NCBI RefSeq assembly: GCF_001499675.1
Contig: NZ_LN609302.1
Coordinates: 2,575,896 to 2,639,895, forward strand
Direction: 5' to 3'
DNA: 64,000 nt
Source of the DNA: Acetobacter ghanensis
GTDB lineage: Bacteria > Pseudomonadota > Alphaproteobacteria > Acetobacterales > Acetobacteraceae
The notes under the pieces were generated by a model, which saw only the letters and a list, made by a program, of their open reading frames with translations, had not been told where the DNA came from and ran no database searches. Below are positions 56,572 through 64,000 of this stretch, one piece after another. The stretch's first letter is position 1. Every line of letters starts with the position of its first letter. The translations under genes and the position numbers were made by a program.

Positions 56572-56710
56572 CTTTAAAATCTCCTGAACAAACTGGTGTC
56601 ATAAACTATCCCAGCGTCACACGAATTGTTAGGAACTAACCGAAGATGAATAAAGCAATTCATGCACATATATATTATATAATAAATACATATATGCGAA
56701 TTTATCAAAA

Positions 56711-56729
56711 TACCGTGATAATCATGACT
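56711..56729 (-). promoter_or_regulatory. Fur-like box upstream of the His-rich peptide gene
   Basis: TACCGTGATAATCATGACT contains an exact 10-base TGATAATCAT core of the Fur consensus and 12 of 19 positions overall by my count. Surrounded by very AT-rich sequence. Confidence 0.5.
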
Positions 56730-56833
56730 GGCATTTTAGGCTTATTCATCCAACTACAGAATACAATATAGGCATGACGTCCTGTTGATCCATACGGAAC
56801 AAAGCAGGAAGCCAGCCTATGTTACAGAATAGT

Positions 56834-59155
56834 TTAAAACTCAATTCGGGCTGTTACTTTAAAGGAGCGACCGGGTTGTGTGTAATACCGCTCGGAAAGA
56901 GAGGTAGAAGACTGACCATAGGGCAAAGAAGCCGCGTTATAATAAGCCTTGTCAAAAATATTGTACATACCGGCCTGAATCCGAAGAGGCTTGTAGAACG
57001 ATGGGCTATACCATGCATTCAGGTCAAAAATAACATAACCCGGTGTTTTCCACTGGTTGGTCAATGTGCCGGTGGAGGTCAGATACTTGGCATTGTCACG
57101 CCCGGTGGCAAATGTGCCCGACAGGTCCGCCCCCCAACGCTGGGTTTTATATCCAAAGCCAATAATCCCACGGAACGGCGCGACCGAGCTCAGATGGAAG
57201 TTCATGTCCTGATCACGCCCATCGGCATAGGCCAGTGAACCCCATACATGCCAGTGGTCATCAAACGCCCAGTTTCCGCTGGCTTCCACCCCATAAATCC
57301 GCACATGCGCCAGATTGGTATAACCGTAACACAGCATATAACCCGTGCAGCCGCTTATCCCCATCATATCAATGAAGTTGTGATAATGGTTGTCATAGAA
57401 AGAAATTTTGGCACCCCGTTCCGAATTGCCGTATTTCATCCCGACTTCCCACCCCCGACTGCTTTCGGGTTTGAGGTTTGGGTTCCCAACAACCTGATAA
57501 ACCGGAGGTGTGCTGTAGTTCAGATACTCCTCGGTGGCTGACGGTGCCCGATAAGCCTCTGCGTACTGACCGTATAGGACAAAGTCCTTGGCAATACGGG
57601 CTTCCACCAGCACCTTGGGAGAAAAGTGGGAGCCATGTGCCCCATGTGGCAGGCCTGCATAACCGGCATTGGCCATGTAGGATGCCGTGTTGTGTGGGTC
57701 GCGCTGGAAGTAGTCAAACCGGAAACCCGGAGTAATATGCAGCCATTCCCCCCGGCCAATGCCAATACGGTCCTGCACGATTGCCCCCATATCCGTCCCA
57801 TGCACCTTGGGCATGTCCGAAAAATTGTCATGGGTATAGGCGTTGGACACGGCGCGCTGGCCGGTTTGCGTCTGGTAGGTATCGGTCAGGAAGACCTCTC
57901 CACCGTAAGTCAGGGCGTGGTGGAGCGGACCTGTAAAGATGTTGTTGGTCGCGGACCCGGTCACACCGTAAGATTCAACAGGCAGGGTCAGGTGCTGGTG
58001 CACATAGGACGTGGGTCTGGCCGGGTCCCTGTTGGTAATATCCGTATCGGTCTTTATGCTTTGCCAGTAAGCCAGAAAATGGGCCTCGCTGAACAGGGCC
58101 GTGGGGCTCTCTGCCTGATAGTCATAATTGGCGGACACGCGCGAACGCTGGTTCTCGCTCCGGGTGCGATAGACGTTGGTGGCGGTTGTTTCGGACGTTC
58201 TGGTGCGTTCGTTATAATTACGGTCAAACCATTCGCCCGTCAGGCCGACCCTGTGCCCTCCTTCAAAATAATGCCGGATTTTGCCCAGAAAACTCCCCTG
58301 ATCATACGTTGCCGGGTTTTTGGCGGTGCGGGTGCGGCCATACCCTTCAATGTCGCCCCGGTTGCCGGTCTCGCTCCCGTTCTGGTAGCCACCTTGCAGC
58401 AGAAAAACCGTGTTTTTATACCGTGCGGCAAAAGCCTGATTCAGCAACGCAGCCTCGCTTGAGCCATTATAGGTGAGCTTGGTCAGCCCCCCAAAGGTCT
58501 TGCCCGGCTTAAGCAGATCTTCCGGGTCCAGCGTGCGCAGGGCAATAATCCCACCCAGCGCTCCGGTGCCAAAAAAGCTGGAATCCGCACTTTTAACCAC
58601 GTCTATGGTCCCAAGGGAGTTGAAGTCAAAGTTGTTGACACCCCCCTGTGCCGAATTGAAAGACCCAGCATACGCGCCATCGTTTGCCCAAGGCATACGC
58701 ACGCCATCTATGGTTGTTAAAATGCGGTTCTGGTCCAGACCACGAATGTTGATGCTGGAATTACCATTGCTGTAATTGACCGAGGCATCCACACGGCGGG
58801 CGTAGTCCTCCAGACTGTCTATCTGGCGGTCACGGAAGGTTTTAAGGGTGGTTGTTGTTGTCAACACACCTGCCTTGCCAACCGCGCTGTGGTCTTTATC
58901 GGGGTCAAATTTCATGGAATCCAGAATATCCGTGGCTCCACGAACCCTGACAGGCCCCAAAACGACAGTACTGGAAGAAACCGCAGGAGGCTTACTGGCG
59001 TTTTTACCAGTGTTGGCCTGCGTGGCTGTTTCTGCCCTGGAAGGTGCGGACTCTGTTGTCGCGGCTAAAGCGGGCGCTGTGCAGGCATAAACCAGAGCTG
59101 TGGTTGCCAGCATCCGGTAATGCGCAGCCCGGCAGAAAAGGGGCAGCCTTGTCAT
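56834..59155 (-). CDS. TonB-dependent heme/hemoglobin receptor
   Basis: Outer-membrane receptor of about 773 residues. Signal peptide (MLATTALVYACTAPALAATT), plug (LKTFRDRQIDSLEDYARRVD, SSINIRGLDQNRILTTIDGV, IDVVKSADSSFFGTGALGGI), and a barrel with the heme-receptor-like region YAEAYRAPSATEEYLNYSTP then VVGNPNLKPESSRGWEVGMK, as in the hemoglobin/transferrin receptor family. No STN domain, so control is direct. A near-consensus Fur box lies just upstream. The divergent heme oxygenase gene and hmuTUV nearby support heme as substrate. An in-frame start at 59221 is possible. Confidence 0.9.
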   Translation of the reverse strand: MTRLPLFCRAAHYRMLATTALVYACTAPALAATTESAPSRAETATQANTGKNASKPPAVSSSTVVLGPVRVRGATDILDSMKFDPDKDHSAVGKAGVLTTTTTLKTFRDRQIDSLEDYARRVDASVNYSNGNSSINIRGLDQNRILTTIDGVRMPWANDGAYAGSFNSAQGGVNNFDFNSLGTIDVVKSADSSFFGTGALGGIIALRTLDPEDLLKPGKTFGGLTKLTYNGSSEAALLNQAFAARYKNTVFLLQGGYQNGSETGNRGDIEGYGRTRTAKNPATYDQGSFLGKIRHYFEGGHRVGLTGEWFDRNYNERTRTSETTATNVYRTRSENQRSRVSANYDYQAESPTALFSEAHFLAYWQSIKTDTDITNRDPARPTSYVHQHLTLPVESYGVTGSATNNIFTGPLHHALTYGGEVFLTDTYQTQTGQRAVSNAYTHDNFSDMPKVHGTDMGAIVQDRIGIGRGEWLHITPGFRFDYFQRDPHNTASYMANAGYAGLPHGAHGSHFSPKVLVEARIAKDFVLYGQYAEAYRAPSATEEYLNYSTPPVYQVVGNPNLKPESSRGWEVGMKYGNSERGAKISFYDNHYHNFIDMMGISGCTGYMLCYGYTNLAHVRIYGVEASGNWAFDDHWHVWGSLAYADGRDQDMNFHLSSVAPFRGIIGFGYKTQRWGADLSGTFATGRDNAKYLTSTGTLTNQWKTPGYVIFDLNAWYSPSFYKPLRIQAGMYNIFDKAYYNAASLPYGQSSTSLSERYYTQPGRSFKVTARIEF

Positions 59156-59172
59156 TGTGCATCCATGATGTT

Positions 59173-59191
59173 GATAATGAGAATCATTACG
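59173..59191 (-). promoter_or_regulatory. Fur box of the heme receptor gene
   Basis: GATAATGAGAATCATTACG matches 17 of 19 positions of the Fur consensus by my count. Starts 18 bases upstream of the receptor ATG. Confidence 0.8.
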
Positions 59192-59234
59192 ATTTAATGA
59201 TGCAGAGTTAAGTATTCCCAAGCAAGCATTTATT

Positions 59235-59253
59235 GCATATGATTCTTATTTGC
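59235..59253 (+). promoter_or_regulatory. Fur-like box of the heme oxygenase gene
   Basis: GCATATGATTCTTATTTGC matches 11 of 19 consensus positions by my count, about 60 bases before the heme oxygenase start. With the stronger box 45 bases away it forms a divergent iron-controlled promoter pair. Confidence 0.5.
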
Positions 59254-59315
59254 GTTAAATGCGCCACACTTTGCGTTCTTCCCAAATGCCACTTCTGTCG
59301 TAGAGGCCAAAAACC

Positions 59316-59903
59316 ATGACCAGAACGTCCGACACACTCTCACTTTCTCTACGCCTTAAAGACGCCACGCACACGATTCATGAGGATCTGGACAGGGGAA
59401 TTATGGCGCAGGGGCTGTTCTCCAGTGCTGATAAGTACCGGAATTTTGTGCAGCTTCAGTACCAGTTCCACAGAGATATTAACGGCCTGTACAGCCATGC
59501 CGATCTGGTGGAAACCATTCCTGATCTGGCGATCAGAAACCGCTTTGCACTGGTTCATCAGGATATGCGCGACCTTGGCCTGCCCCTGCCCGACGCCCAA
59601 AACCCGGTGGAGGCCAAAGACGCATCCACCGCCATAGGCTGGCTATACGTGGCGGAAGGCTCCAAACTGGGGGCGAATTTTTTAACAAAACTGGCTGAAA
59701 AACTGGGATTTACCGAAACCTTCGGGGCACGTCATCTGGCAGCGGACCCCGGGGGGCGTGGCCCGTCGTGGAACGCCTTTAAAAGCGCCATTGACCATGC
59801 GGGGTTTGACCCGGCTCTGGCGGTAACGGGGGCACGGGCTGCGTTTTTGCGCGTTAAAACCTATCTTAACGCACCAAACGCATCGCTCAACACTCCAGCC
59901 TGA
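59316..59903 (+). CDS. hemO: Biliverdin-producing heme oxygenase
   Basis: Opens heme to biliverdin, CO and iron. 195 residues of the bacterial HemO/PigA type: proximal His in LKDATHTIHEDLDRG, FVQLQYQFHRDINGLYSHAD, and the distal-helix motif STAIGWLYVAEGSKLGANFL. Divergent from the heme receptor gene. An electron donor gene is not adjacent. Confidence 0.9.
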   Translation: MTRTSDTLSLSLRLKDATHTIHEDLDRGIMAQGLFSSADKYRNFVQLQYQFHRDINGLYSHADLVETIPDLAIRNRFALVHQDMRDLGLPLPDAQNPVEAKDASTAIGWLYVAEGSKLGANFLTKLAEKLGFTETFGARHLAADPGGRGPSWNAFKSAIDHAGFDPALAVTGARAAFLRVKTYLNAPNASLNTPA

Positions 59904-59919
59904 ACGAGCACCCTATAAA

Positions 59920-59953
59920 AATGGCCTGAAATGCCAAGCATTCTCAGGCCATT
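59920..59953 (-). terminator. Terminator between hemO and the hmu operon
   Basis: AATGGCCTGA and TCAGGCCATT form a perfect 10-base-pair stem. A T5 tract follows on the minus strand, ending the hmu operon transcript; there is no T tract on the plus strand. Confidence 0.75.
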
Positions 59954-59981
59954 ACAGCGTTTATCTATTAAGGCCTAAAGT

Positions 59982-60302
59982 CTAGGCCGAGACATCCTGC
60001 AACACGGTAAAGCCTTCAAACACCGGGGGGCCAGCCGTCAGCACACGGCCCTGCCCTGCCCCTGCATGGGCCTGACGGAACTGCTCGGACTGTGTCCAGC
60101 CCACAAACGCATCGTATGACTCCCACACCGTATGAGAGGCATAAAGCCTGACCCCATCTTTTTCCGGCCCTTGCAAAAACTGAAAACTGATAAATCCGGG
60201 CACTGTCTTTAATAAAACTTCACGCTCCAGCCAACGCTTCTGGAAGGCCTCCTCATTTTCATGGGAAACCAGAAAACGGTTCATGGCAATATACTGGGAC
60301 AT
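59982..60302 (-). CDS. IsdG/HmoA-like heme-degrading monooxygenase (copy 1)
   Basis: 106-residue ABM-fold protein. The apparent Asn-Trp-His triad of IsdG-type enzymes is present: AMNRFLVSHENEEAFQKRW, SHTVWESYDAFVGWTQ and QFRQAHAGAG. KTVPGFISFQFLQGPEKDG is the conserved first strand pair. It is the last gene of the hmu run, 24 bases after hmuV. A paralogue begins the same operon. Heme degradation is inferred from context; ABM proteins also do other oxidations. Confidence 0.8.
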   Translation of the reverse strand: MSQYIAMNRFLVSHENEEAFQKRWLEREVLLKTVPGFISFQFLQGPEKDGVRLYASHTVWESYDAFVGWTQSEQFRQAHAGAGQGRVLTAGPPVFEGFTVLQDVSA

Positions 60303-60326
60303 AGCCTGTTTTTTCTCCTTCAGCCT

Positions 60327-61136
60327 TTATTGGCAAATCATATCATGGGGCAGAACATAGGGCTTGCCGGTCCCCCCATGCATATGCACGCGCCCCTCTT
60401 CCACCCCAAACACCCGGCTAACCAGCGCGCTGGTTAGCACCTGTTCTGGCGGCCCCTGTGCGTCAATGCCCCCCTCATGCACCACAACAATGTGGTCCGC
60501 ACAGGCGGCAGCCCAGTTCAGGTCATGCATCACCATCCCCACGCCTCCGCCACATCTGGCATGGGCGCGGGCAAGGTCCAGCACCAGATGCTGCCGCGAT
60601 AGATCCTGCGCCGAGATCGGCTCATCCAGCAGCAAAAAGCCCGGTGGCTGGTCTGTACCATGCACCGGAGCCTCCAACTGCATCAACACCCGTGCCAGAT
60701 GGGCACGCTGGCGCTCCCCTCCCGACAGGTCCATAACGTCCCGCTCGGCAAAGGCCGCCAGCCCTACCCGCTCCAGCAGCAGGCCCGCCAGCGCCCAGCG
60801 GGCCGAATGCCCCATGAATGGCGCGGAGACCTGCCCACCCATTGCCACCAGCTCACGTAGTGTAAACCGGGCCCGCAAGGCGCAATCCTGCGTTAACATA
60901 GCGCGACATGCCGCCAGTTGGGCGGGGGAAAAACTGGTTAAAGGCGCATTGCCAAGCCACACGGCGCCACTGGTTGCAGGCAACAACCCGCTGGCAAGGC
61001 GCAGCAACGTGCTCTTACCCGCACCATTTGGCCCGACAATGGCCGTAACCTGCCCCGGCTCAAACGCCAACGTAGCCCCGTGCACAATGGGCTTGCCCCC
61101 CACGCGCCAGCCCGCATTCCGCAAGGAGAGGCTCAT
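60327..61136 (-). CDS. hmuV: Heme ABC transporter ATP-binding protein
   Basis: ATPase of 269 residues: Walker A AIVGPNGAGKSTLLRLASG, Q-loop CRAMLTQDCALRARFTLREL, signature MDLSGGERQRAHLARVLMQL, Walker B FLLLDEPISAQDLSRQHLVL, and switch His in VGMVMHDLNWAAACADHIVV. ALDLSR is varied to AQDLSR. Start overlaps the hmuU stop by four bases. Confidence 0.93.
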   Translation of the reverse strand: MSLSLRNAGWRVGGKPIVHGATLAFEPGQVTAIVGPNGAGKSTLLRLASGLLPATSGAVWLGNAPLTSFSPAQLAACRAMLTQDCALRARFTLRELVAMGGQVSAPFMGHSARWALAGLLLERVGLAAFAERDVMDLSGGERQRAHLARVLMQLEAPVHGTDQPPGFLLLDEPISAQDLSRQHLVLDLARAHARCGGGVGMVMHDLNWAAACADHIVVVHEGGIDAQGPPEQVLTSALVSRVFGVEEGRVHMHGGTGKPYVLPHDMICQ

Positions 61137-62185
61137 GCCAGCACCTCCCGGTCATGCGCCCGTGTTAGGAGCCATACAAAAACCGGCGTGCCCAGCACTG
61201 CTGTTACAATACCCACCGGCACATCGGCTGGCATGGCAATAACCCGCGCCAACGTGTCCGCCGCCATAAGCAGGGCCGCACCCAGCAGGGCGCTACCCGG
61301 TAGCACCAGCCTGTGGTCCGGCCCTGTGACCAGCCTTACCAGATGCGGCACCACAACCCCCACAAACCCGATTGCCCCAGCAAAGGAGACGGTAGGCCCC
61401 ACCGCGCAGGCCACCGCAAGCATGGCCAACCGCTTGATCCGCTCCACAGGGTACCCCATAAGCCGGGCGTCACTCTCCCCCAGCAACAGGGCATTCAAGG
61501 GGGCAGCCAAACCTGCCGTTATCCATGCCGCCACCAGCAGGAAAGGGCACAACAACCCAATACGCGACCATGTTGCACCGGCAAAACTGCCCATGGTCCA
61601 AAAGGTGAGGTCACGCAGCGCGGTATCGTTAGCACGGAAGATGAGAATACCCGTTAACGCACCAGCAAACGCGCTTAGCGCCACCCCGGCCAGCAAAATC
61701 ATGCTTACAGAGGTTACCCCGCCACGCGTTGCAAACACATAAAGCAACTATGCGGCGGCAAAGCTACCCAACATACCGGCCACAGGCACTGCCCATGCCG
61801 TGCTCATAAGCGCCGCCTGTGCGGCCCCTGCCCCAACGTCCACCCACGCGCCGCCCAGCACAATGATGCAGGCCGTAGCCAGTGCCGCCCCGGAGGAGAC
61901 GCCAATCAAACCCGGATCGGCCAACGGGTTACGAAAAAGCCCCTGCATGACCGCCCCGGCCACAGCCAGCGCGGCCCCCGTAAGCCCGGCCATAACAACG
62001 CGGGGGCCACGGATCTGGGTCAGCACAACCCGGTCTGCAAAGCCGTCCACCTGTGCACCGCTATGCCATAAGGCCATAAGATGCACCCCTGTTGCCCCAA
62101 CATTGAGCGAGACAGCCGTAACCAGCGCCAGCAACGGCAACAGAGCGCACAAAAACAACACTGCGCGCCGCCGCTCCCCCGTCAT
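61133..62185 (-). pseudogene. hmuU: Heme ABC transporter permease, interrupted by in-frame amber codon
   Basis: FecCD-family permease. The N-terminal part (VSLNVGATGVHLMALWHSGA, QIRGPRVVMAGLTGAALAVA, VMQGLFRNPLADPGLIGVSS) and the C-terminal part (ATRGGVTSVSMILLAGVALS, FIGFVGVVVPHLVRLVTGPD-like region, DTLARVIAMPADVPVGIVTA) are in one frame, split by TAG at 61748-61750 in the middle of a loop/helix (FAAA-stop-LLYVFATRGG). Total length of 350 codons equals an intact HmuU. A single change (for example from TGG or CAG) explains it. No further damage is seen, and flanking genes overlap it normally. Confidence 0.88.
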
Positions 62186-63156
62186 GCGGGGTGGCCCACC
62201 GCCGCCAGCATTCTGGCCAGATCAAGTGCCGCCTGAGGCGTGCGGGGGCCAAAACCCAGCAGGCGCTCCCCTTCCATAACAACAAAGGCATTGCTGCGGC
62301 CTGCTGGCGTCAGCTTAAAGCCGGGGTCAGCCTGAAGAGCGGTACGAATGGGGGGCGCGGTCTGGTCCATCAGCAAGATGACATCGGGCCGCAGGGCCAC
62401 CAGATTTTCCTGATCCACAATTTTGTAGCCTTGCATGGCCGCTCCGGCGTTAACGCCCCCGGCAAGGCGGATCATGGCGTCGGCTGCGGTGCCGCTCCCT
62501 GCGGCCATGGGGCGGTTGTTGGTCATACGCATAACAAACAGCACACGTGGCATCCACGTATGTGCGGCGCGCCACGCCACCAACTGCCGGAACTGCCCGG
62601 CAATGGTGGTGCAGAGTTGTTCACCCGCCTCTTTGGCATCTACCAGATCGGCCAAAAAGCGGGTCCGGCCCTCAATCGCCTCGGGGGAGGGTGTGGCATC
62701 CACAAACACCACGGGCACGCCCGATGCCACAAGCTGGTCCATGGCGGCGGGTGGTCCGGCATCGTTCATGGCCAGCACAAGGTCTGGCCGTAGGGAGAGA
62801 ACCCCCTCGGACGATATGGCGCGCATATAGCCCAGACCTTTTTTCTCCTTCTGCGCCTGCTCTGGCCATGTGGAGGTTTGGTCCACAGCCAGAATAGCGC
62901 CTGACCGCCCCAGCGCATAAAGCGTCTCGGTTATGGGGCCACCAATGCTGGCTATTCTTGCAGCACTACGGAGCGTAACGTGTCGGCCTCGGCAGTCTGT
63001 GACCGTCCGACCCGCCTCCTCCTGCGCGCACCCAATGCGCGGCATAATGGCCGCAGCCGCGCCAGAAGCCAGCATAGCCGCAAAAGACCGGCGAGGAAGT
63101 GCCGCCATAGGGGGCAGAAGGGGAGCGGAGCGGGGTGTCATCCATGCGTTTTTCAT
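62182..63156 (-). CDS. hmuT: Heme ABC transporter substrate-binding protein
   Basis: Periplasmic binding protein of 324 residues. N-terminal RRSFAAMLASGAAAAIMPRI (Tat-like or Sec signal), then class III fold: RIASIGGPITETLYALGRSG, ILAVDQTSTWPEQAQKEKKG, LGYMRAISSEGVLSLRPDLV, PVVFVDATPSPEAIEGRTRF and LVALRPDVILLMDQTAPP. Overlaps both the upstream monooxygenase and downstream hmuU genes by ATGA, so translation is coupled throughout. Confidence 0.92.
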   Translation of the reverse strand: MKNAWMTPRSAPLLPPMAALPRRSFAAMLASGAAAAIMPRIGCAQEEAGRTVTDCRGRHVTLRSAARIASIGGPITETLYALGRSGAILAVDQTSTWPEQAQKEKKGLGYMRAISSEGVLSLRPDLVLAMNDAGPPAAMDQLVASGVPVVFVDATPSPEAIEGRTRFLADLVDAKEAGEQLCTTIAGQFRQLVAWRAAHTWMPRVLFVMRMTNNRPMAAGSGTAADAMIRLAGGVNAGAAMQGYKIVDQENLVALRPDVILLMDQTAPPIRTALQADPGFKLTPAGRSNAFVVMEGERLLGFGPRTPQAALDLARMLAAVGHPA

Positions 63157-63485
63157 CAGGCAGCCTGCTCCTGCCCTTCGACCGTGCGCAGCACATCGTA
63201 GCCACTGAATTCACGCTTTTCGAGCGTTAGCGGTTCGCCCTGCCCCATGCCTTTATGGGCAATGTGGAACAGTTCCGACTTACGCCAGGCCTCATACGCC
63301 TCGCGCGATGCCCAGATTGTTTGGGACGCATAGGCCACGTAAGCGGGCTGCACATCCCCCCGCATGAACTGGATCATTAAAAAACCGGGGGCCGTCCGCA
63401 GCAGAACCTCGCGGTCCAGCCAGCGACTTCTGAACTCGGCCTCTTTTTCCGGTCGGACTTTAAAACGGTTCATGGCAACAAACAT
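63156..63485 (-). CDS. IsdG/HmoA-like heme-degrading monooxygenase (copy 2)
   Basis: About 109 residues, similar to the copy at the other end of the operon: FVAMNRFKVRPEKEAEFRSR, REVLLRTAPGFLMIQFMRGD, ASQTIWASREAYEAWRKS, LFHIAHKGMGQGEPL. The Asn, Trp and His of the IsdG-type site are at matching places. First gene of the hmu run; a Fur-like box lies about 100 bases upstream. Start at 63485 is chosen; a later Met is possible. Confidence 0.8.
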   Translation of the reverse strand: MFVAMNRFKVRPEKEAEFRSRWLDREVLLRTAPGFLMIQFMRGDVQPAYVAYASQTIWASREAYEAWRKSELFHIAHKGMGQGEPLTLEKREFSGYDVLRTVEGQEQAA

Positions 63486-63582
63486 TGGCCCCTCCACACT
63501 GCATGATGCCGCCCCGACCTGCGTTTTTTTCACAAACGCAGCAAGGCCATGCGCGTTAACTGGTCATGAGCTTCCCATAAAC

Positions 63583-63601
63583 GCAAATGCGAATCAATAT
63601 C
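63583..63601 (-). promoter_or_regulatory. Fur-like box of the hmu operon
   Basis: On the minus strand GATATTGATTCGCATTTGC matches 13 of 19 Fur consensus positions by my count. It lies in the gap between the partial hydrolase gene and the first hmu-run gene. Confidence 0.55.
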
Positions 63602-63621
63602 ACTTTATGCGTATCATCCCC

Positions 63622-64000
63622 TCAATCCAGCGCCCGCAGCAGTGCTTTATGAAAAAGGTCAGGTGCTTGTAGCTGCGGCGTGTGCCCGACATTGGGGAAT
63701 TCAACCAGCTTTGCACCGGGAATAGCCGCAGCAGCAGCCCGCCCCAGTTCGGGGTAATGCCCCAGCTTTGCGCGTACTTCCGCCGGTGCGCCATCGCTCC
63801 CTATTGCGGTTACGTCCTTATCCCCAATCATCACTGTTGTCGGGGGTTTAAGGCGGGGCAAGTCATACACAACCGGCTGCGTTGCGATCATGTCATACAG
63901 CAGGGCGGAGTTCCAAGCGACACTATCCGCCTCTGGTCCTCTATACATACCAGCAAGCATTTGGACCCACGGCTCGTAATCTGGCCGCCATTCATCCGCA
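63622..64000 (-). CDS. Alpha/beta hydrolase (5' end outside window)
   Basis: The C-terminal 125 residues of an alpha/beta-fold hydrolase; the frame remains open to the right edge. Seen: LPRLKPPTTVMIGDKDVTAI with the catalytic acid strand (GDKD) and LVEFPNVGHTPQLQAPDLFH with the catalytic His (GHTP). The nucleophile is outside the window. Substrate is unknown. It precedes the hmu operon on the same strand but a Fur-like box separates them. Confidence 0.8.
   Translation of the reverse strand, partial: ADEWRPDYEPWVQMLAGMYRGPEADSVAWNSALLYDMIATQPVVYDLPRLKPPTTVMIGDKDVTAIGSDGAPAEVRAKLGHYPELGRAAAAAIPGAKLVEFPNVGHTPQLQAPDLFHKALLRALD

Noticed and set aside
56640..56710. AT-rich tract with CATATAT/ATATATG arms as a mobile-element end or origin
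   Set aside because: No transposase, target duplication or second copy; fits an ordinary AT-rich promoter region.

Overview
The window looks like chromosomal DNA from an acetic acid bacterium (Acetobacteraceae, Acetobacter-like). Supporting points are a squalene-hopene cyclase, an acetolactate synthase/acetolactate decarboxylase pair with a LysR regulator, a methylcitrate (propionate) cluster, an oxygen-sensing globin diguanylate cyclase, alphaproteobacterial housekeeping gene order (rplY-pth-ychF-proA-nadD-rsfS-rlmH) and moderately high GC. The species assignment is inference from gene content only. No rRNA, tRNA, CRISPR array, insertion sequence or prophage gene was seen.

Layout. 1-2.8 kb: acetoin pathway (alsS partial, a frameshifted aldC, divergent alsR-like gene). 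2.9-7.1 kb: Lrp regulator and divergent asparagine-type permease, TetR gene, glycosyltransferase. 7.2-13.3 kb (minus): RcnB-like protein, rlmH, rsfS, nadD, proA, ychF, pth, rplY. 13.5-17.4 kb (plus): frameshifted threonine aldolase, aspS, EipB-like protein. 17.4-23.6 kb (minus): an unrecognised Ala-rich protein, a small secreted protein, M29 aminopeptidase, DUF1643 protein, sugar acetyltransferase, SHS-family MFS carrier. 23.8-29.6 kb (minus): prpD-prpC-prpB-acyl-CoA synthetase, with a divergent ScfR/PrpR-type regulator. 31.1-31.3 kb: a gene-free, highly structured stretch that looks like an iron-regulated small RNA on the minus strand. 32.7-38.4 kb (plus): ECF sigma, FecR, signalling TonB receptor, histidine acid phosphatase and a small membrane protein. 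38.4-43.9 kb: PiuC dioxygenase, globin-coupled diguanylate cyclase, HD-GYP phosphodiesterase, His-rich PadR regulator, universal stress protein, fluoride exporter. 44-46.7 kb (minus): shc and a TetR gene. 46.9-53.2 kb (plus): TetR-MFP-RND-OMF efflux operon. 53.3-56.1 kb: YegD-like Hsp70, UPF0178 protein, HrgA-like protein. 56.3-64 kb: heme island with His-rich peptide, heme TonB receptor, heme oxygenase, hmuTUV flanked by two IsdG-like monooxygenases, and a partial hydrolase.

The second half is rich in iron functions and carries six Fur-box-like palindromes, one over the promoter of the candidate small RNA. A Fur regulon could join the sRNA, the PiuC enzyme, and heme uptake and degradation; the Fec-type sigma/anti-sigma pair would give substrate-specific control of one receptor.

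Four genes are broken as given: aldC, the threonine aldolase gene and the phosphatase gene each lack one base in a homopolymer run, and hmuU has an in-frame amber codon. The three homopolymer cases look more like sequence error than independent decay. The hmuU substitution is of a different kind.
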